Of a stretch of 58,599 nucleotides of DNA, positions 1 through 10,456 are shown piece after piece. Numbering within the stretch: position 1 is the stretch's first letter; each line of letters begins with the position of its first letter. Source of the DNA: Streptomyces spiralis (GTDB lineage: Bacteria; Actinomycetota; Actinomycetes; Streptomycetales; Streptomycetaceae); NCBI RefSeq assembly GCF_014654675.1, contig NZ_BNBC01000057.1:1-58599 (forward strand), read 5' to 3'. Both the position numbers and the translations under genes were made by a program. Below the pieces are notes generated by a model. That model saw only the letters and a program-made list of their open reading frames with translations, searched no databases and had not been told where the DNA came from.

Positions 1-114
1 GGTGGCGGGAGCGGGAACACCCAGGGCGGTACGCAGGGTGGCGGGAGCGGGAACACCCAGGGCGGTACGCAGGGTGGGGGCAGTGGGAACACCCAGGGCG
101 GTACCCAGAGCTGA
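1..114 (+). CDS. C-terminal end of a GNTQGGTQ-repeat (probably secreted) protein, partial
   Basis: Only the last 37 codons and the TGA stop are inside the window. They encode three nearly perfect 12-residue repeats of the form GGGSGNTQGGTQ, followed by a final Ser. The same NTQGGTQ unit occurs in the signal-peptide-bearing protein encoded on the opposite strand at 960-1535, so this is very likely the end of a paralogous exported protein. The function is unknown. Low-complexity Gly/Thr/Asn/Gln repeats suggest an extended or beta-rich surface protein, but that is inference. The start and any signal peptide lie outside the window. Confidence 0.7.
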   Translation, partial: GGGSGNTQGGTQGGGSGNTQGGTQGGGSGNTQGGTQS

Positions 115-170
115 GCGTTGGAGCGTCCCCAGGAGGCGGCTCGGCACCCCGTGGAGGGGCCGGCGACTGA

Positions 171-798
171 TCACTCCGTGGAGTCGCTGACGAATATCCC
201 GTACTCCAGGGCCAGCCGGGTGAGGTCCGCCCGACGGCGTGAGCCGCTTTTTCTGCGCAGTCGTTCCAGATGCGTATGGACCGTGTTCTCGGTGATGTTC
301 AACCGCGTGGCGATCTCCCGGTCCGTCGCACCGCCGGCCACGAGATGCAGGATCTGCCTCTCGCGGCCGGTGAGGTGAGGAGGGGGAGCGGGTATGCTCC
401 TGCCCGCCAGACTGGCGCCCGAGATAATCCCTGCCGGACGCGACGGCGCGAATGGCCGTCACCAACTCCGCATCGTCGGTTCTCCGGCTCAGATATCCGC
501 GAGCGCCGGCCTTGATGCACAGGACGGCGTCGGACTGTGCCTGCGAGGTCGACAGGACGATGACGGCGTGGCCCTGCCGGTGCAACCGGGCCACCTGGTG
601 GGACGTCACATGGTCACTGTTCTGCGGGGTGATCAGCAGGACGATCTTCACCTTGTCGGGATCGCACACCAGGTCGTCGACCGTGGTGGCGAGGTGCCTG
701 ATCCTCAGGTCCGGTTGGGCCCTGATCGCCTGGTCGACACCGAGCTGGAGCAGCGGCCAGTCGCAGATGACGGCCATGTGTATCACGGATGGGCTCAT
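171..798 (-). pseudogene. LuxR/NarL-type response-regulator-like gene with a 1-base frameshift
   Basis: The ATG at 798 opens a frame with a receiver-like N-terminal half (MAVICDWPLLQLGVDQAI..., then KAGARGYLSRRTDDAELVTA, typical of the end of NarL-type receivers). The C-terminal half, LTGRERQILHLVAGGATDRE followed by a helix-turn-helix with ITENTVHTHLERL, is in the next frame and stops at 171-173. Removing one base from the GGG run at about 418-420 joins them as ...YLGASLAGR... into a normal ~208-residue regulator. The total length is 3n+1, consistent with a single inserted base. The receiver has no obvious phospho-acceptor Asp where one is expected (VKIVLLITPQNSD), so even the intact protein would be an atypical receiver. 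It sits between two convergent repeat-protein genes. It may be a true pseudogene, a phase-variable gene or a sequencing error. Confidence 0.75.
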
Positions 799-959
799 GA
801 GAGGCTCCAGCGGAGGTGGGGCCAGGCCCGCCGGCCACGTGACGCTGCGGGACGAGCGGTCGGCGGCTCGTGCCGCCCGATCCCACATTCGGCCCTTCCG
901 CGGGAAGCGGCACCCCTGGATGACCCATACGGGGGAGCCGGGCCGCCGCGCCCTGTGCT

Positions 960-1535
960 TCACATCGGCCAGAGATCCGTCGCGTACTTGATGGGCAGGT
1001 GCAGGAGGGGGGCCGGCGCCGATCGGCCCTGCCGCGGGACGCCGAGCATCGCGGCATCGACCGCCGGGAACGTCACCGCGGCCGGGGAAAGCGCCGGGCC
1101 CGTGCCGATGCCCGTGGCCGTGTCGTCGCCGGTGGTGCCTTGCGTGCCGCCCTGGGTGTTGTCGGTGCCGCTCTGTGTTCCGCCCTGGGTGTTGTGGGTA
1201 CCGCTCTGCGTGCCGCCCTGGGTGTTGCCGGTGCCGCCGCCCTGGGTGCCGCCCTGGGTGTTGTTCGTACCGCCCTGCGTGCCGCCCAGGGTGTTTCCTG
1301 TGCCGCTCTGCGTATTGCCGAGCTGAACGCTATTGGTGTTCCCGTCCCCCCGGTTGAAGATGTTGCCGTCACCCTTGCTGAAGATGGTGCCGTAGTAGTT
1401 GTTGACAACAATGACCGGCCCCGAGGGGGAATCGGATCCGGTGTTGTCTCCCGCGGAGGCCTGGCCCGCTGTTGCGCCCGTCATCGCCACGGCGGCGACA
1501 AAAGGCAGCGTTGCATAGACGCCGAACCGTTTCAC
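960..1535 (-). CDS. secreted NTQGGTQ-repeat protein
   Basis: A GTG at 1535 with an AAAGGG ribosome-binding site just upstream gives 191 residues; a longer frame to 1592 lacks a better site. Residues 1-28 form a Sec signal peptide (KRF, hydrophobic core, cleavage after ASA). The mature protein begins with a VIVVNNYYGTIF segment and Asn/Gly-rich GDGN motifs. It then has about seven imperfect 12-residue units around NTQGGTQ, and ends in a non-repetitive tail. No enzyme motif is visible. Asn/Gln/Gly/Thr-rich repeats are seen in adhesive or amyloid-like surface proteins, so a cell-envelope role is plausible but unproven. It shares its repeat with the partial gene ending at 114. Confidence 0.65.
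   Translation of the reverse strand: MKRFGVYATLPFVAAVAMTGATAGQASAGDNTGSDSPSGPVIVVNNYYGTIFSKGDGNIFNRGDGNTNSVQLGNTQSGTGNTLGGTQGGTNNTQGGTQGGGTGNTQGGTQSGTHNTQGGTQSGTDNTQGGTQGTTGDDTATGIGTGPALSPAAVTFPAVDAAMLGVPRQGRSAPAPLLHLPIKYATDLWPM
1132..1320. repeat. degenerate 36-bp tandem repeat encoding NTQGGTQ units
   Basis: The minus strand carries successive ~36-bp units whose core reads AACACCCAGGGCGGCACGCA. Units of the same sequence lie in opposite orientation at 1-108, so the two arrays form long inverted homologous repeats about 1 kb apart that flank the frameshifted regulator. Unit-number changes and inversion of the intervening segment are both mechanistically possible. Confidence 0.7.
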
Positions 1536-1643
1536 GGCAGCCCTTTCTTGCCATCGGTGAAGGGAAGGGTCCCTACCGACAAACTGCCGCAACTCATCAC
1601 TTCATCACTTCAGCGACACGGTGATGTCACACGTGCAGTTGCC

Positions 1644-3011
1644 TCAGCACTCGATGATGTTCACCGCGAGTCCGCCGCGGGCGGTCTCCTTGTACTTGAC
1701 CGACATGTCGGCGCCGGTGTCCTTCATGGTCTTGATGACCTTGTCGAGGGACACCTTGTGGGAGCCGTCGCCGCGCAGGGCCATGCGGGCGGCGGTGACG
1801 GCCTTCACGGCGGCCATGCCGTTGCGCTCGATGCAGGGGATCTGGACCAGGCCGCCGACCGGGTCGCAGGTCAGACCGAGGTTGTGTTCCATGCCGATCT
1901 CGGCGGCGTTCTCCACCTGCTCCGGCGAGCCGCCCATCACCTCCGCCAGCGCACCGGCGGCCATGGAGCAGGCGGAGCCGACCTCGCCCTGGCAGCCGAC
2001 CTCGGCGCCGGAGATCGAGGCGTTCTCCTTGAACAGCATGCCGATCGCGCCGGCGGCGAGCAGGAAGCGGACCACGCCGTCCTCGTCGGCGCCGGGGATG
2101 AAGTCGATGTAGTAGTGCAGGACGGCGGGGATGATGCCGGCCGCGCCGTTGGTGGGGGCGGTCACCACCCGGCCGCCGGCGGCGTTCTCCTCGTTGACCG
2201 CCATGGCGTACAGGGTGATCCACTCCATGGCGTGCGCCAGCGGGTCGCCCTCGGCGCGCAGCTGGCGGGCCGAGACCGCGGCCCGGCGGCGGACCTTCAG
2301 ACCGCCGGGCAGGATGCCCTCACGGGTCATGCCGCGCCGGACGCACTCGCGCATCACCCGCCAGATCTCCAGCAGGCCCGCGCGGATCTCCTCCTCGGTG
2401 CGCCAGGCCCGCTCGTTCTCCAGCATGAGGGAGGAGATCGACAGGCCCGTCTCCTTCGTGAGGCGCAGCAGCTCGTCGCCGGTGCGGAAGGGGTACTTCA
2501 GCACGGTGTCGTCGAGCTTGATGCGGTCCGCGCCGACCGCGTCCTCGTCCACGACGAAGCCGCCGCCGACCGAGTAGTACGTCTTCGACAGCAGCTCCGC
2601 CCCGGCAGGGTCATATGCCCGGATCGTCATGCCGTTGGCGTGGTAGGGCAGGGCCTTGCGGCGGTGCAGGACCAGATCGTCGTCGAAGGAGAAGGCGATC
2701 TCGTGCTCGCCGAGGAGCTTCAGGCGACCCGCCGCCTTGATGTCCTGCACCCGCTCGTCCGCGGACTCCACGTCCACGGTGCGCGGCGAGGCGCCCTCCA
2801 GGCCGAGCAGGACCGCCTTGGGGGTGCCGTGGCCGTGCCCGGTGGCGCCGAGCGAGCCGTACAGCTCGCAGCGCACGGACCCGACGGAGGCCAGCAGGCC
2901 TTCGTTGCGCAGGCGGCGCGCGAACATCCGCGCCGCGCGCATCGGGCCGACCGTGTGGGAGCTGGACGGGCCGATGCCGATCGAGAACAGGTCGAAGACC
3001 GAGATGGCCAC
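1644..3011 (-). CDS. sdaA: L-serine ammonia-lyase (serine dehydratase, single-chain)
   Basis: Converts L-serine to pyruvate and ammonia in the cytoplasm. The 455-residue protein has the N-terminal beta domain (SIGIGPSSSHTVGPM near the start) fused to the catalytic alpha domain. Cysteines that bind the oxygen-labile [4Fe-4S] cluster are visible in CQGEVGSACSMAA and TCDPVGGLVQIPC. The very last residue is also Cys (NIIEC), matching the C-terminal tail cysteine known to enter the active site in single-chain bacterial enzymes. The GTG at 3011 is preferred because GAGGAG lies five bases upstream; a GTG at 3017 would overlap that site. It is the last gene of the gcvT-gcvH-glyA-sdaA series, so its expression probably follows glycine supply: SHMT-derived serine can be drained to pyruvate. 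Confidence 0.95.
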   Translation of the reverse strand: MAISVFDLFSIGIGPSSSHTVGPMRAARMFARRLRNEGLLASVGSVRCELYGSLGATGHGHGTPKAVLLGLEGASPRTVDVESADERVQDIKAAGRLKLLGEHEIAFSFDDDLVLHRRKALPYHANGMTIRAYDPAGAELLSKTYYSVGGGFVVDEDAVGADRIKLDDTVLKYPFRTGDELLRLTKETGLSISSLMLENERAWRTEEEIRAGLLEIWRVMRECVRRGMTREGILPGGLKVRRRAAVSARQLRAEGDPLAHAMEWITLYAMAVNEENAAGGRVVTAPTNGAAGIIPAVLHYYIDFIPGADEDGVVRFLLAAGAIGMLFKENASISGAEVGCQGEVGSACSMAAGALAEVMGGSPEQVENAAEIGMEHNLGLTCDPVGGLVQIPCIERNGMAAVKAVTAARMALRGDGSHKVSLDKVIKTMKDTGADMSVKYKETARGGLAVNIIEC

Positions 3012-3085
3012 GGTCACTCCTCAAGACAGCAGAAACGCACAAACAGGGGATGGTGGGGCACCCTCACGGGTGCCCCACCGGCGAG

Positions 3086-4348
<1,263 letters not shown>

Positions 4349-4365
4349 GTGCTTGTGTCCGCTCC

Positions 4366-4743
4366 TCAGCCGGCCGTCTCGGCGGCGTACTCGTCGGCGG
4401 AGAGCAGGTCGGCCGGCTCCTCCGTGACGCGCACCTTGAACAGCCAGCCGCCCTCGAAGGGCGCGGAGTTCACCAGCGACGGGTCGTTCACCACGTCCTC
4501 GTTGACCTCGGTGACCTCACCGCTGACCGGGGAGTACAGGTCGGAGACCGACTTGGTCGACTCCAGCTCGCCGCAGGTCTCGCCCGCGGCCACCGTGGTG
4601 CCGACCTCCGGCAGGTCGGCGTAGACGACATCGCCGAGCGCGTTGGCCGCGAACTCCGTGATGCCGACCGTCGCGACGCCGTCCTCGGCGGGCGACAGCC
4701 ACTCGTGCTCCTTGCTGTAGCGCAGCTGCTGGGGGTTGCTCAT
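4366..4743 (-). CDS. gcvH: glycine cleavage system H protein
   Basis: Small lipoyl carrier that shuttles the aminomethyl group between the P, T and L proteins. The 125 residues show the conserved HEWL start region and the lipoylation motif GELESTKSVSDLYSPVSG, with the modified lysine at residue 64. It lies between gcvT (about 180 bases upstream) and glyA (17 bases downstream). The P protein gene is not in this operon and must be elsewhere. Confidence 0.96.
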   Translation of the reverse strand: MSNPQQLRYSKEHEWLSPAEDGVATVGITEFAANALGDVVYADLPEVGTTVAAGETCGELESTKSVSDLYSPVSGEVTEVNEDVVNDPSLVNSAPFEGGWLFKVRVTEEPADLLSADEYAAETAG

Positions 4744-4924
4744 GGCCTGAATTCTCCTGTACGCGGGGGACTGCTGATGACTGAGGGACTGCTGAAAACG
4801 CTGGTGAGCTGGGTGATGTGCCGGGCGTCACACGCGAGGGCGCGACACGGGCACACGCCGTCCGGGGACCCGGTGCCGCACGGGGCCGCCGGCGCCCTGC
4901 CGGACCAGTCTTACGACCTGGTCG

Positions 4925-6052
<1,128 letters not shown>

Positions 6053-6132
6053 CGGGCGTGTCTCCCAGGCGGTGGGGATCCCCCCGCGCGAGCGAGGCCG
6101 AGCGTGGGGAGGGCGAGGACGGATCGGTGTCC

Positions 6133-6341
6133 TCCCCATCTGTCATCGGAACCTGAGAGGTTCGCCATGACCGCCGTAGGACGGATGATCACGGCTTGCA
6201 CCTTGGGTGGAGCCACTGCGGCAGCGGCCCGCTTTTCAGATGTGCCTCGCCCGCGCGGTAACGGGGCCTGAGAGATTCAAGGGAGGGACTTGCTCCTTCG
6301 GCGCCCCAGCGAGACGGCTGCTGGGAACTCTCCCGCGCGGA
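6133..6341 (-). promoter_or_regulatory. tandem glycine riboswitch upstream of gcvT
   Basis: Read on the minus strand, two glycine-aptamer-like units follow each other. Unit 1 has GGGAGAG, GCCGAAGGAGCAA and AATCTCTCAGGC. Unit 2 has ACCCAAGGTGCAAG and AACCTCTCAGGTTCCGATGACAGA. The two CTCTCAGG motifs are about 116 bases apart, and a short ACCG...GGCGAGGCA-type segment links the aptamers. These are hallmark conserved elements of the cooperative gcvT riboswitch, an ON switch in most bacteria. About 80 bases of GC-rich expression platform lie before the gcvT ATG. The DNA from 6342 to 6515 separates this element from the divergent gene at 6516 and probably holds promoters for both directions; no convincing -10/-35 pair was assigned. 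Confidence 0.92.
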
Positions 6342-6515
6342 TTCAAGCGGCCTGTATGCAGTTGGCGCGCACATCATTGCACGCCGGGCCGGATCACGTC
6401 AGGCCGCATCTGTGACCGACCCGTGGCAGAACGCGCACGAAATCACCGGACGCGGGGCATTACCTTCTCTTTACACTCGAGGGGGAGGTGAACCGTCACC
6501 ACCCAGGGGAGGACG

Positions 6516-7229
6516 ATGACGGTGAACAGGACCGCGCCGGCGTACGCCACGACCCGGGCCCTCGCCCTGCCCGGCCGACCCGGGGCCCGGGGGCCCCTCG
6601 CCCCGGCCCGCGAGCACGACGGCGGGGGTCCCGTGCCCGTGGTGCGCGACCTGCGCGAGCGGGCCGGCCGCAGCCCGCACGCGCTGCTCTTCGGCCCGCA
6701 CGACCTGGCCGTGGTCACCGGCCTGCCCGGCAGCGGCAAGTCGACCCTGATGCGGCATGCGGTGCGCGGCCCGCGGATCGACTCCCAGGACACCCGCGAC
6801 CGCTGGGACGCCCGCCTCTCGCCCCACCTGCCCTACGCGCTCTACCGCCCGCTGGTCCGCCTCGCCCACTACGCCGCGCTGCGCCGCGCGCTGCGCTCCG
6901 GAGAGGGGGTCGTGGTCCACGACTGCGGCACGCAGAGCTGGGTCCGCGGCTGGCTGGCCCGCGCCGCCCGCCGCCGCGGCGGCACGCTCCACCTGATCCT
7001 GCTGGACGTCACCCCCGAGACCGCCGTGGACGGCATGCGCCGGCGCGGCCGCGGTGTCTCCCGCTACGCCTTCCTGCGCCACCGCAGGGCCGCGGGCCGT
7101 CTGCTGCGCGCCGTCGAGCGGGGCGAGCTGCCGGCGGGCTGCGGCTCGGCGGTCCTGCTGGACCGCGAGGCGGCGGCCGCGCTGCGCCGGATCGGCTTCA
7201 CCGGCCCGCCCCGCACCGGCACCCGATAG
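6516..7229 (+). CDS. P-loop ATP-binding protein (AAA/zeta-toxin-like kinase fold)
   Basis: The 237-residue protein has a clear Walker A motif GLPGSGKST around residue 74, preceded by the hydrophobic strand DLAVVTG. It also has a VVVHDCGTQSWVRGWLA segment and a strand LHLILLDVTPE typical of small nucleoside/polynucleotide-kinase-like P-loop proteins. GGGGAGG four bases before the ATG supports the start. The substrate is unknown. It is divergent from the glycine riboswitch and followed 41 bases later by an SseB-like gene in the same direction. It could be a kinase or a regulatory ATPase; nothing in the sequence decides between them. Confidence 0.8.
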   Translation: MTVNRTAPAYATTRALALPGRPGARGPLAPAREHDGGGPVPVVRDLRERAGRSPHALLFGPHDLAVVTGLPGSGKSTLMRHAVRGPRIDSQDTRDRWDARLSPHLPYALYRPLVRLAHYAALRRALRSGEGVVVHDCGTQSWVRGWLARAARRRGGTLHLILLDVTPETAVDGMRRRGRGVSRYAFLRHRRAAGRLLRAVERGELPAGCGSAVLLDREAAAALRRIGFTGPPRTGTR

Positions 7230-7270
7230 CCTTTCGGTCACAACAGCGGTTCCCAGCAGGTGGTAGGCGA

Positions 7271-8071
7271 ATGGACATTCCGGCGGACTTCTCCGGGGGC
7301 TACCCCGCGGACTTTCCGGCACAGGCGCATCCCCAGCCGCACGGCGGATGGCCCGGCAACGAGCTGGAGGAAGTGCTCTCCGCCTCCCTCGGCATCCCCT
7401 CGGCCGGCGGCCGGATCATCGAGGTGCTGGGCCGCAGCTTCCTGTGGGTTCCGCTGCCCGGCGGCGGTGGCCCGCACAGCGGTCCGCTCGACCTGCCCAC
7501 CCTGGAGATCGACGGCCAGGCCTACGTCCCGGTCTTCAGTTCCGAGGAGCAGTTCCGCCAGGTCGCCGGCCCCCACATGTCCTACGCCATCGCGCCCGCC
7601 GTCGAGTTCGCGCGCGGACTGCCCCCGCAGGTCGGCATCGCGCTGAACCCGGAGGGCGTGGTCGGCATCCCGCTGCCCCCGCCGGCCGTGGCCGAACTGT
7701 GCCGGGCCGGGCGCACCGAACTGGACGGCCCCGGCGGCGGCCGCGTCCGTCTGTTCGAACCCGACTGGCAGGACGACCCGGTGGACTTCCTGGCCGCCGC
7801 CTCCGCCGAGTTCGCCGAAACGGGCGTGGTCCTGGCGGCCCGCCGCTGCCTGGCCGCCATAGAGACGGCCGACCCGGTGATGTTCATAGGCGTCGAGCTC
7901 TCCCAGTGGGACGGCGACCTGCGCGCCCGCCCCCTGGACGCCCTGGGCCGGGCCCTCGCCAAGGTCCCCGTCCGGTGGCCCGTCAACCTGGTCCTGCTGG
8001 ACGTGACGGACGACCCGGTGGCGGGCTGGCTGCGGGAAAAGGTCCGGCCGTTCTACCAGTACGGCCACTGA
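7271..8071 (+). CDS. SseB family protein (enhanced serine sensitivity-like), copy 1
   Basis: The 266 residues have an SseB-type N-terminal domain (LPTLEIDGQAYVPVFSSEEQF, a signature of the family) and an SseB C-terminal domain ending DDPVAGWLREKVRPFY. E. coli SseB was named because extra copies make cells more sensitive to serine; the biochemical role is not established. A paralogue follows at 8243 with the same closing motif (FDPVAMWLRASARPFY). Its position beside the serine/glycine operon is suggestive. No signal peptide or membrane segment is seen. Confidence 0.85.
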   Translation: MDIPADFSGGYPADFPAQAHPQPHGGWPGNELEEVLSASLGIPSAGGRIIEVLGRSFLWVPLPGGGGPHSGPLDLPTLEIDGQAYVPVFSSEEQFRQVAGPHMSYAIAPAVEFARGLPPQVGIALNPEGVVGIPLPPPAVAELCRAGRTELDGPGGGRVRLFEPDWQDDPVDFLAAASAEFAETGVVLAARRCLAAIETADPVMFIGVELSQWDGDLRARPLDALGRALAKVPVRWPVNLVLLDVTDDPVAGWLREKVRPFYQYGH

Positions 8072-8242
8072 GGATCCTCCAGGGGCGCGGGGCGGTGCCG
8101 ACAGGCGGCTGCGCCGCGGGGCGCGACGGGTCACGACCTCCCCGCACCCGCGGGACGACACCACGCACCGGGCTCGCGGGCGGGCTCTAAGCTGGACCCA
8201 CGGCTCGGTCGAAACGTTGCTTGTACGAAGGGGCGGTAAAAA

Positions 8243-9043
8243 GTGAGCGCGAGCGGCACGGCCGCGGCCGGGCACGTGGAGCAGACGCTGCGCCAGGTGA
8301 CGCCCGGACGCTACGACGCCTACGAGGCGCTGCTGCGCGCCCTCGCGACCCCCACCTCCGGCCAGGTCTGGATGCTGCTCTGGCACGGCCAGGCGGGTTC
8401 TCCCGACGCCCAGTACGGCCACATGGACGTCGACGGCCACGGCTACGCCCCCTGCGTCACCTCCGCCCAGGAGCTGTCGGCCAGCGGCTGGAACCGGTCC
8501 TACGAGGTGGTGGACGCCCTCGACGTCGCCCGCGTCCTCTACCCCGACCACTACGGCCTGTGGCTGAACCCGCACGCCCCCGGCGGCGGCGTCGGCATCC
8601 CCTGGCTGGACCTGCGCCGCATCGCCACCGGCCTGGACCGCCAGCCCGCCGGACCGCTCAGAGTGTCCGAACCGGCCATCGAGATCCCCCACTTCTACGC
8701 CCTGCTGACGCAGAACGCCCACCGCACCCCGGCGGTCCGCTCGCTGCGGCGCGCCTGGGTGCAGCCCGCGTTCGGGGCGCCGTACCTCGCCATCGGCCTG
8801 GACGTGTACGACACCTCCCCGACCGCCGTCGACTCGGTGCGGGCGATGATGCGGCAGTCCGTCGGCGCGGTCCCCGACGGGCTGCCGGTGTCGACCGTGG
8901 CGATGTCCGACGAGTTCGACCCGGTGGCGATGTGGCTGCGCGCCAGCGCCCGCCCGTTCTACGACCGCGAGGCCCACGCCGCCCCGGCTGTCCAGAACCC
9001 GCCGGGCGGCTACGGCTACCCGCCGGCCGGGGGCGGATACTGA
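8243..9043 (+). CDS. SseB family protein (enhanced serine sensitivity-like), copy 2
   Basis: 266 residues, identical in length to the preceding SseB-like gene. The C-terminal half clearly aligns (WVQPAFGAPYLAIGLDVYDT, then FDPVAMWLRASARPFYDRE). The N-terminal half has diverged and lacks the clear LEIDGQ..VPVFSSEEQ signature, reading instead GYAPCVTSAQELSAS. It ends in a Gly/Tyr/Pro-rich tail (PPGGYGYPPAGGGY). The GTG start has AAGGGG upstream. Tandem duplication followed by divergence is the simplest explanation, and the two products may pair with each other (inference). Confidence 0.8.
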   Translation: MSASGTAAAGHVEQTLRQVTPGRYDAYEALLRALATPTSGQVWMLLWHGQAGSPDAQYGHMDVDGHGYAPCVTSAQELSASGWNRSYEVVDALDVARVLYPDHYGLWLNPHAPGGGVGIPWLDLRRIATGLDRQPAGPLRVSEPAIEIPHFYALLTQNAHRTPAVRSLRRAWVQPAFGAPYLAIGLDVYDTSPTAVDSVRAMMRQSVGAVPDGLPVSTVAMSDEFDPVAMWLRASARPFYDREAHAAPAVQNPPGGYGYPPAGGGY

Positions 9044-9378
9044 TCCGGTCGCGCCGCACGGCCGGCGCCGGCTTCCGTGCCCGGACTGCGGACGCCAGGA
9101 CTCTCTTCGCGCGTAGATGAGGGCGGAAGGTCCGTTTCTGTCCCAGAAGGCCCAACTAGCCCTCGTCCGCCCCCCGTTACCCACTGTCCGGATAACGGAA
9201 CCCTCCAGCCTGCATCACGTTTACGCATCCATTCCCCGTCAAGTCTGGCAACAGATCGCCAAAGCGTTGAAGACTCCCGCACCAAGGGGGCTTTCGCCCC
9301 TGTGTACGACGGACTGATCATGCCGCCACAGCGGCAAGTGCGGGCCGGCTACCGCCGGTTGAGAGGGGTCCCTGCCTA
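9044..9378 (+). other. non-coding leader region of the peptide-transporter operon
   Basis: 335 bases without a credible gene. It is less GC-rich than its surroundings from about 9170 to 9280, where a promoter is likely. A small hairpin with 5-bp stem AGGGG/CCCCT lies at 9285-9301, and GAGGGC/GCCCTC inverted repeats lie at about 9118-9165. No riboswitch was recognised. The permease gene start follows directly at 9379. Confidence 0.45.
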
Positions 9379-10386
9379 ATGACGGCACCATTGCACGAGC
9401 CGACCGCGGAAGCGGCCCCGAGCGCGGCCGACGAAGCGGCGGTAGCCACCGCGGGCGTGAAGGCCGTCCAGGGCCGCTCCCTGGGACGGATCGCCTGGGG
9501 GCGCCTGAAGCGGGACAAACTCGCGCTGACGGGCGGCGTCGTCGTGCTCGTCCTCATCGTGATCGCCCTGCTCGCGCCGGTGATCACGAATCTGGTCGGG
9601 CAGGACCCGAACGACTACCACGAGAATCTGATCGACCCGCTGTTCGGCACCCCCACGGGATCGCTGGGCGGCATCAGCGGCGACCACCTCCTCGGGGTCG
9701 AGCCGGTCAACGGCCGCGACATCTTCGCCCGCATCGTCTACGGCGCCCAGATCTCCCTGCTCGTCGGCTTCCTGTCCGCCGTGGTCGCCGTCATCCTGGG
9801 CACCGTCCTCGGCATCCTGGCGGGCTTCTTCGGCGGCTGGGTGGACTCGGTCATCAGCCGCGTCATGGACGGTCTGCTGGCATTCCCCCAGCTGCTGTTC
9901 ATCATTGCGCTGGTCTCGGTGATGCCGAACTCGATGCTCGGCCTGACCGGCACGGGCGTCCGCGTGTTCGTGATGATCCTGGTCATCGGCTTCTTCGGCT
10001 GGCCGTACATCGGCCGCGTGGTGCGCGGCCAGACGCTCTCGCTGCGTGAACGCGAGTACGTCGAGGCGGCCCGCTCGCTCGGCGCCGGCCGGTTCTACAT
10101 CCTGTTCAAGGAGCTGCTGCCCAACCTGGTCGCCCCCATCATCGTGTACACGACGATGATGATCCCGACCAACATCCTCACCGAGGCGGCGCTGAGCTTC
10201 CTGGGCGTGGGCGTCAAGCCGCCGACCGCCTCCTGGGGACAGATGCTCTCCAGCGCGATCGACTACTACGACTCGGACCCGATGTACATGGTGGTCCCGG
10301 GCGTGGCGATCTTCATCACGGTTCTGGCCTTCAACCTGTTCGGCGACGGCGTGCGAGACGCGCTCGACCCGAAGGGTTCGCGCTGA
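9379..10386 (+). CDS. oligopeptide ABC transporter permease (OppC/DppC type)
   Basis: Inner-membrane permease of a peptide importer, 335 residues. After a cytoplasmic N-terminus (GRLKRDKLALTG) comes a first membrane helix, then an extracytoplasmic loop with the typical HLLGVEPVNGRDIFARIVYGA segment and five further helices. The EAA loop EYVEAARSLGAGRFYILFKELLPN contacts the ATPases. It is the first gene of the permease-binding protein-permease-ATPase-ATPase order also seen in the bldK operon of streptomycetes. This copy need not be BldK itself. Confidence 0.93.
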   Translation: MTAPLHEPTAEAAPSAADEAAVATAGVKAVQGRSLGRIAWGRLKRDKLALTGGVVVLVLIVIALLAPVITNLVGQDPNDYHENLIDPLFGTPTGSLGGISGDHLLGVEPVNGRDIFARIVYGAQISLLVGFLSAVVAVILGTVLGILAGFFGGWVDSVISRVMDGLLAFPQLLFIIALVSVMPNSMLGLTGTGVRVFVMILVIGFFGWPYIGRVVRGQTLSLREREYVEAARSLGAGRFYILFKELLPNLVAPIIVYTTMMIPTNILTEAALSFLGVGVKPPTASWGQMLSSAIDYYDSDPMYMVVPGVAIFITVLAFNLFGDGVRDALDPKGSR

Positions 10387-10405
10387 AGTGCCGTACCCCA
10401 AGCGT

Positions 10406-10425
10406 CCCGTGAGCTCACCCACGGG
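10406..10425 (+). promoter_or_regulatory. intercistronic hairpin before the binding-protein gene
   Basis: CCCGTG and CACGGG form a 6-bp stem with an 8-base loop, ending about 32 bases before the GTG of the binding-protein gene. It may stabilise the downstream mRNA segment or tune coupling to the permease gene. The role is inferred. Confidence 0.4.
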
Positions 10426-10456
10426 GTCTCTCATCAAATCCGGAGGATCCGAGATC

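Noticed and set aside
1..1320. Repeat arrays as a CRISPR array
   Set aside because: Units are contiguous 36-bp codon repeats in frame with Gly/Thr/Asn/Gln coding, with no spacers and no cas genes.
4744..4924. Small gene between gcvT and gcvH
   Set aside because: Short frames here have no ribosome-binding site or conserved motif. The gap more likely holds RNA-level regulation or nothing.
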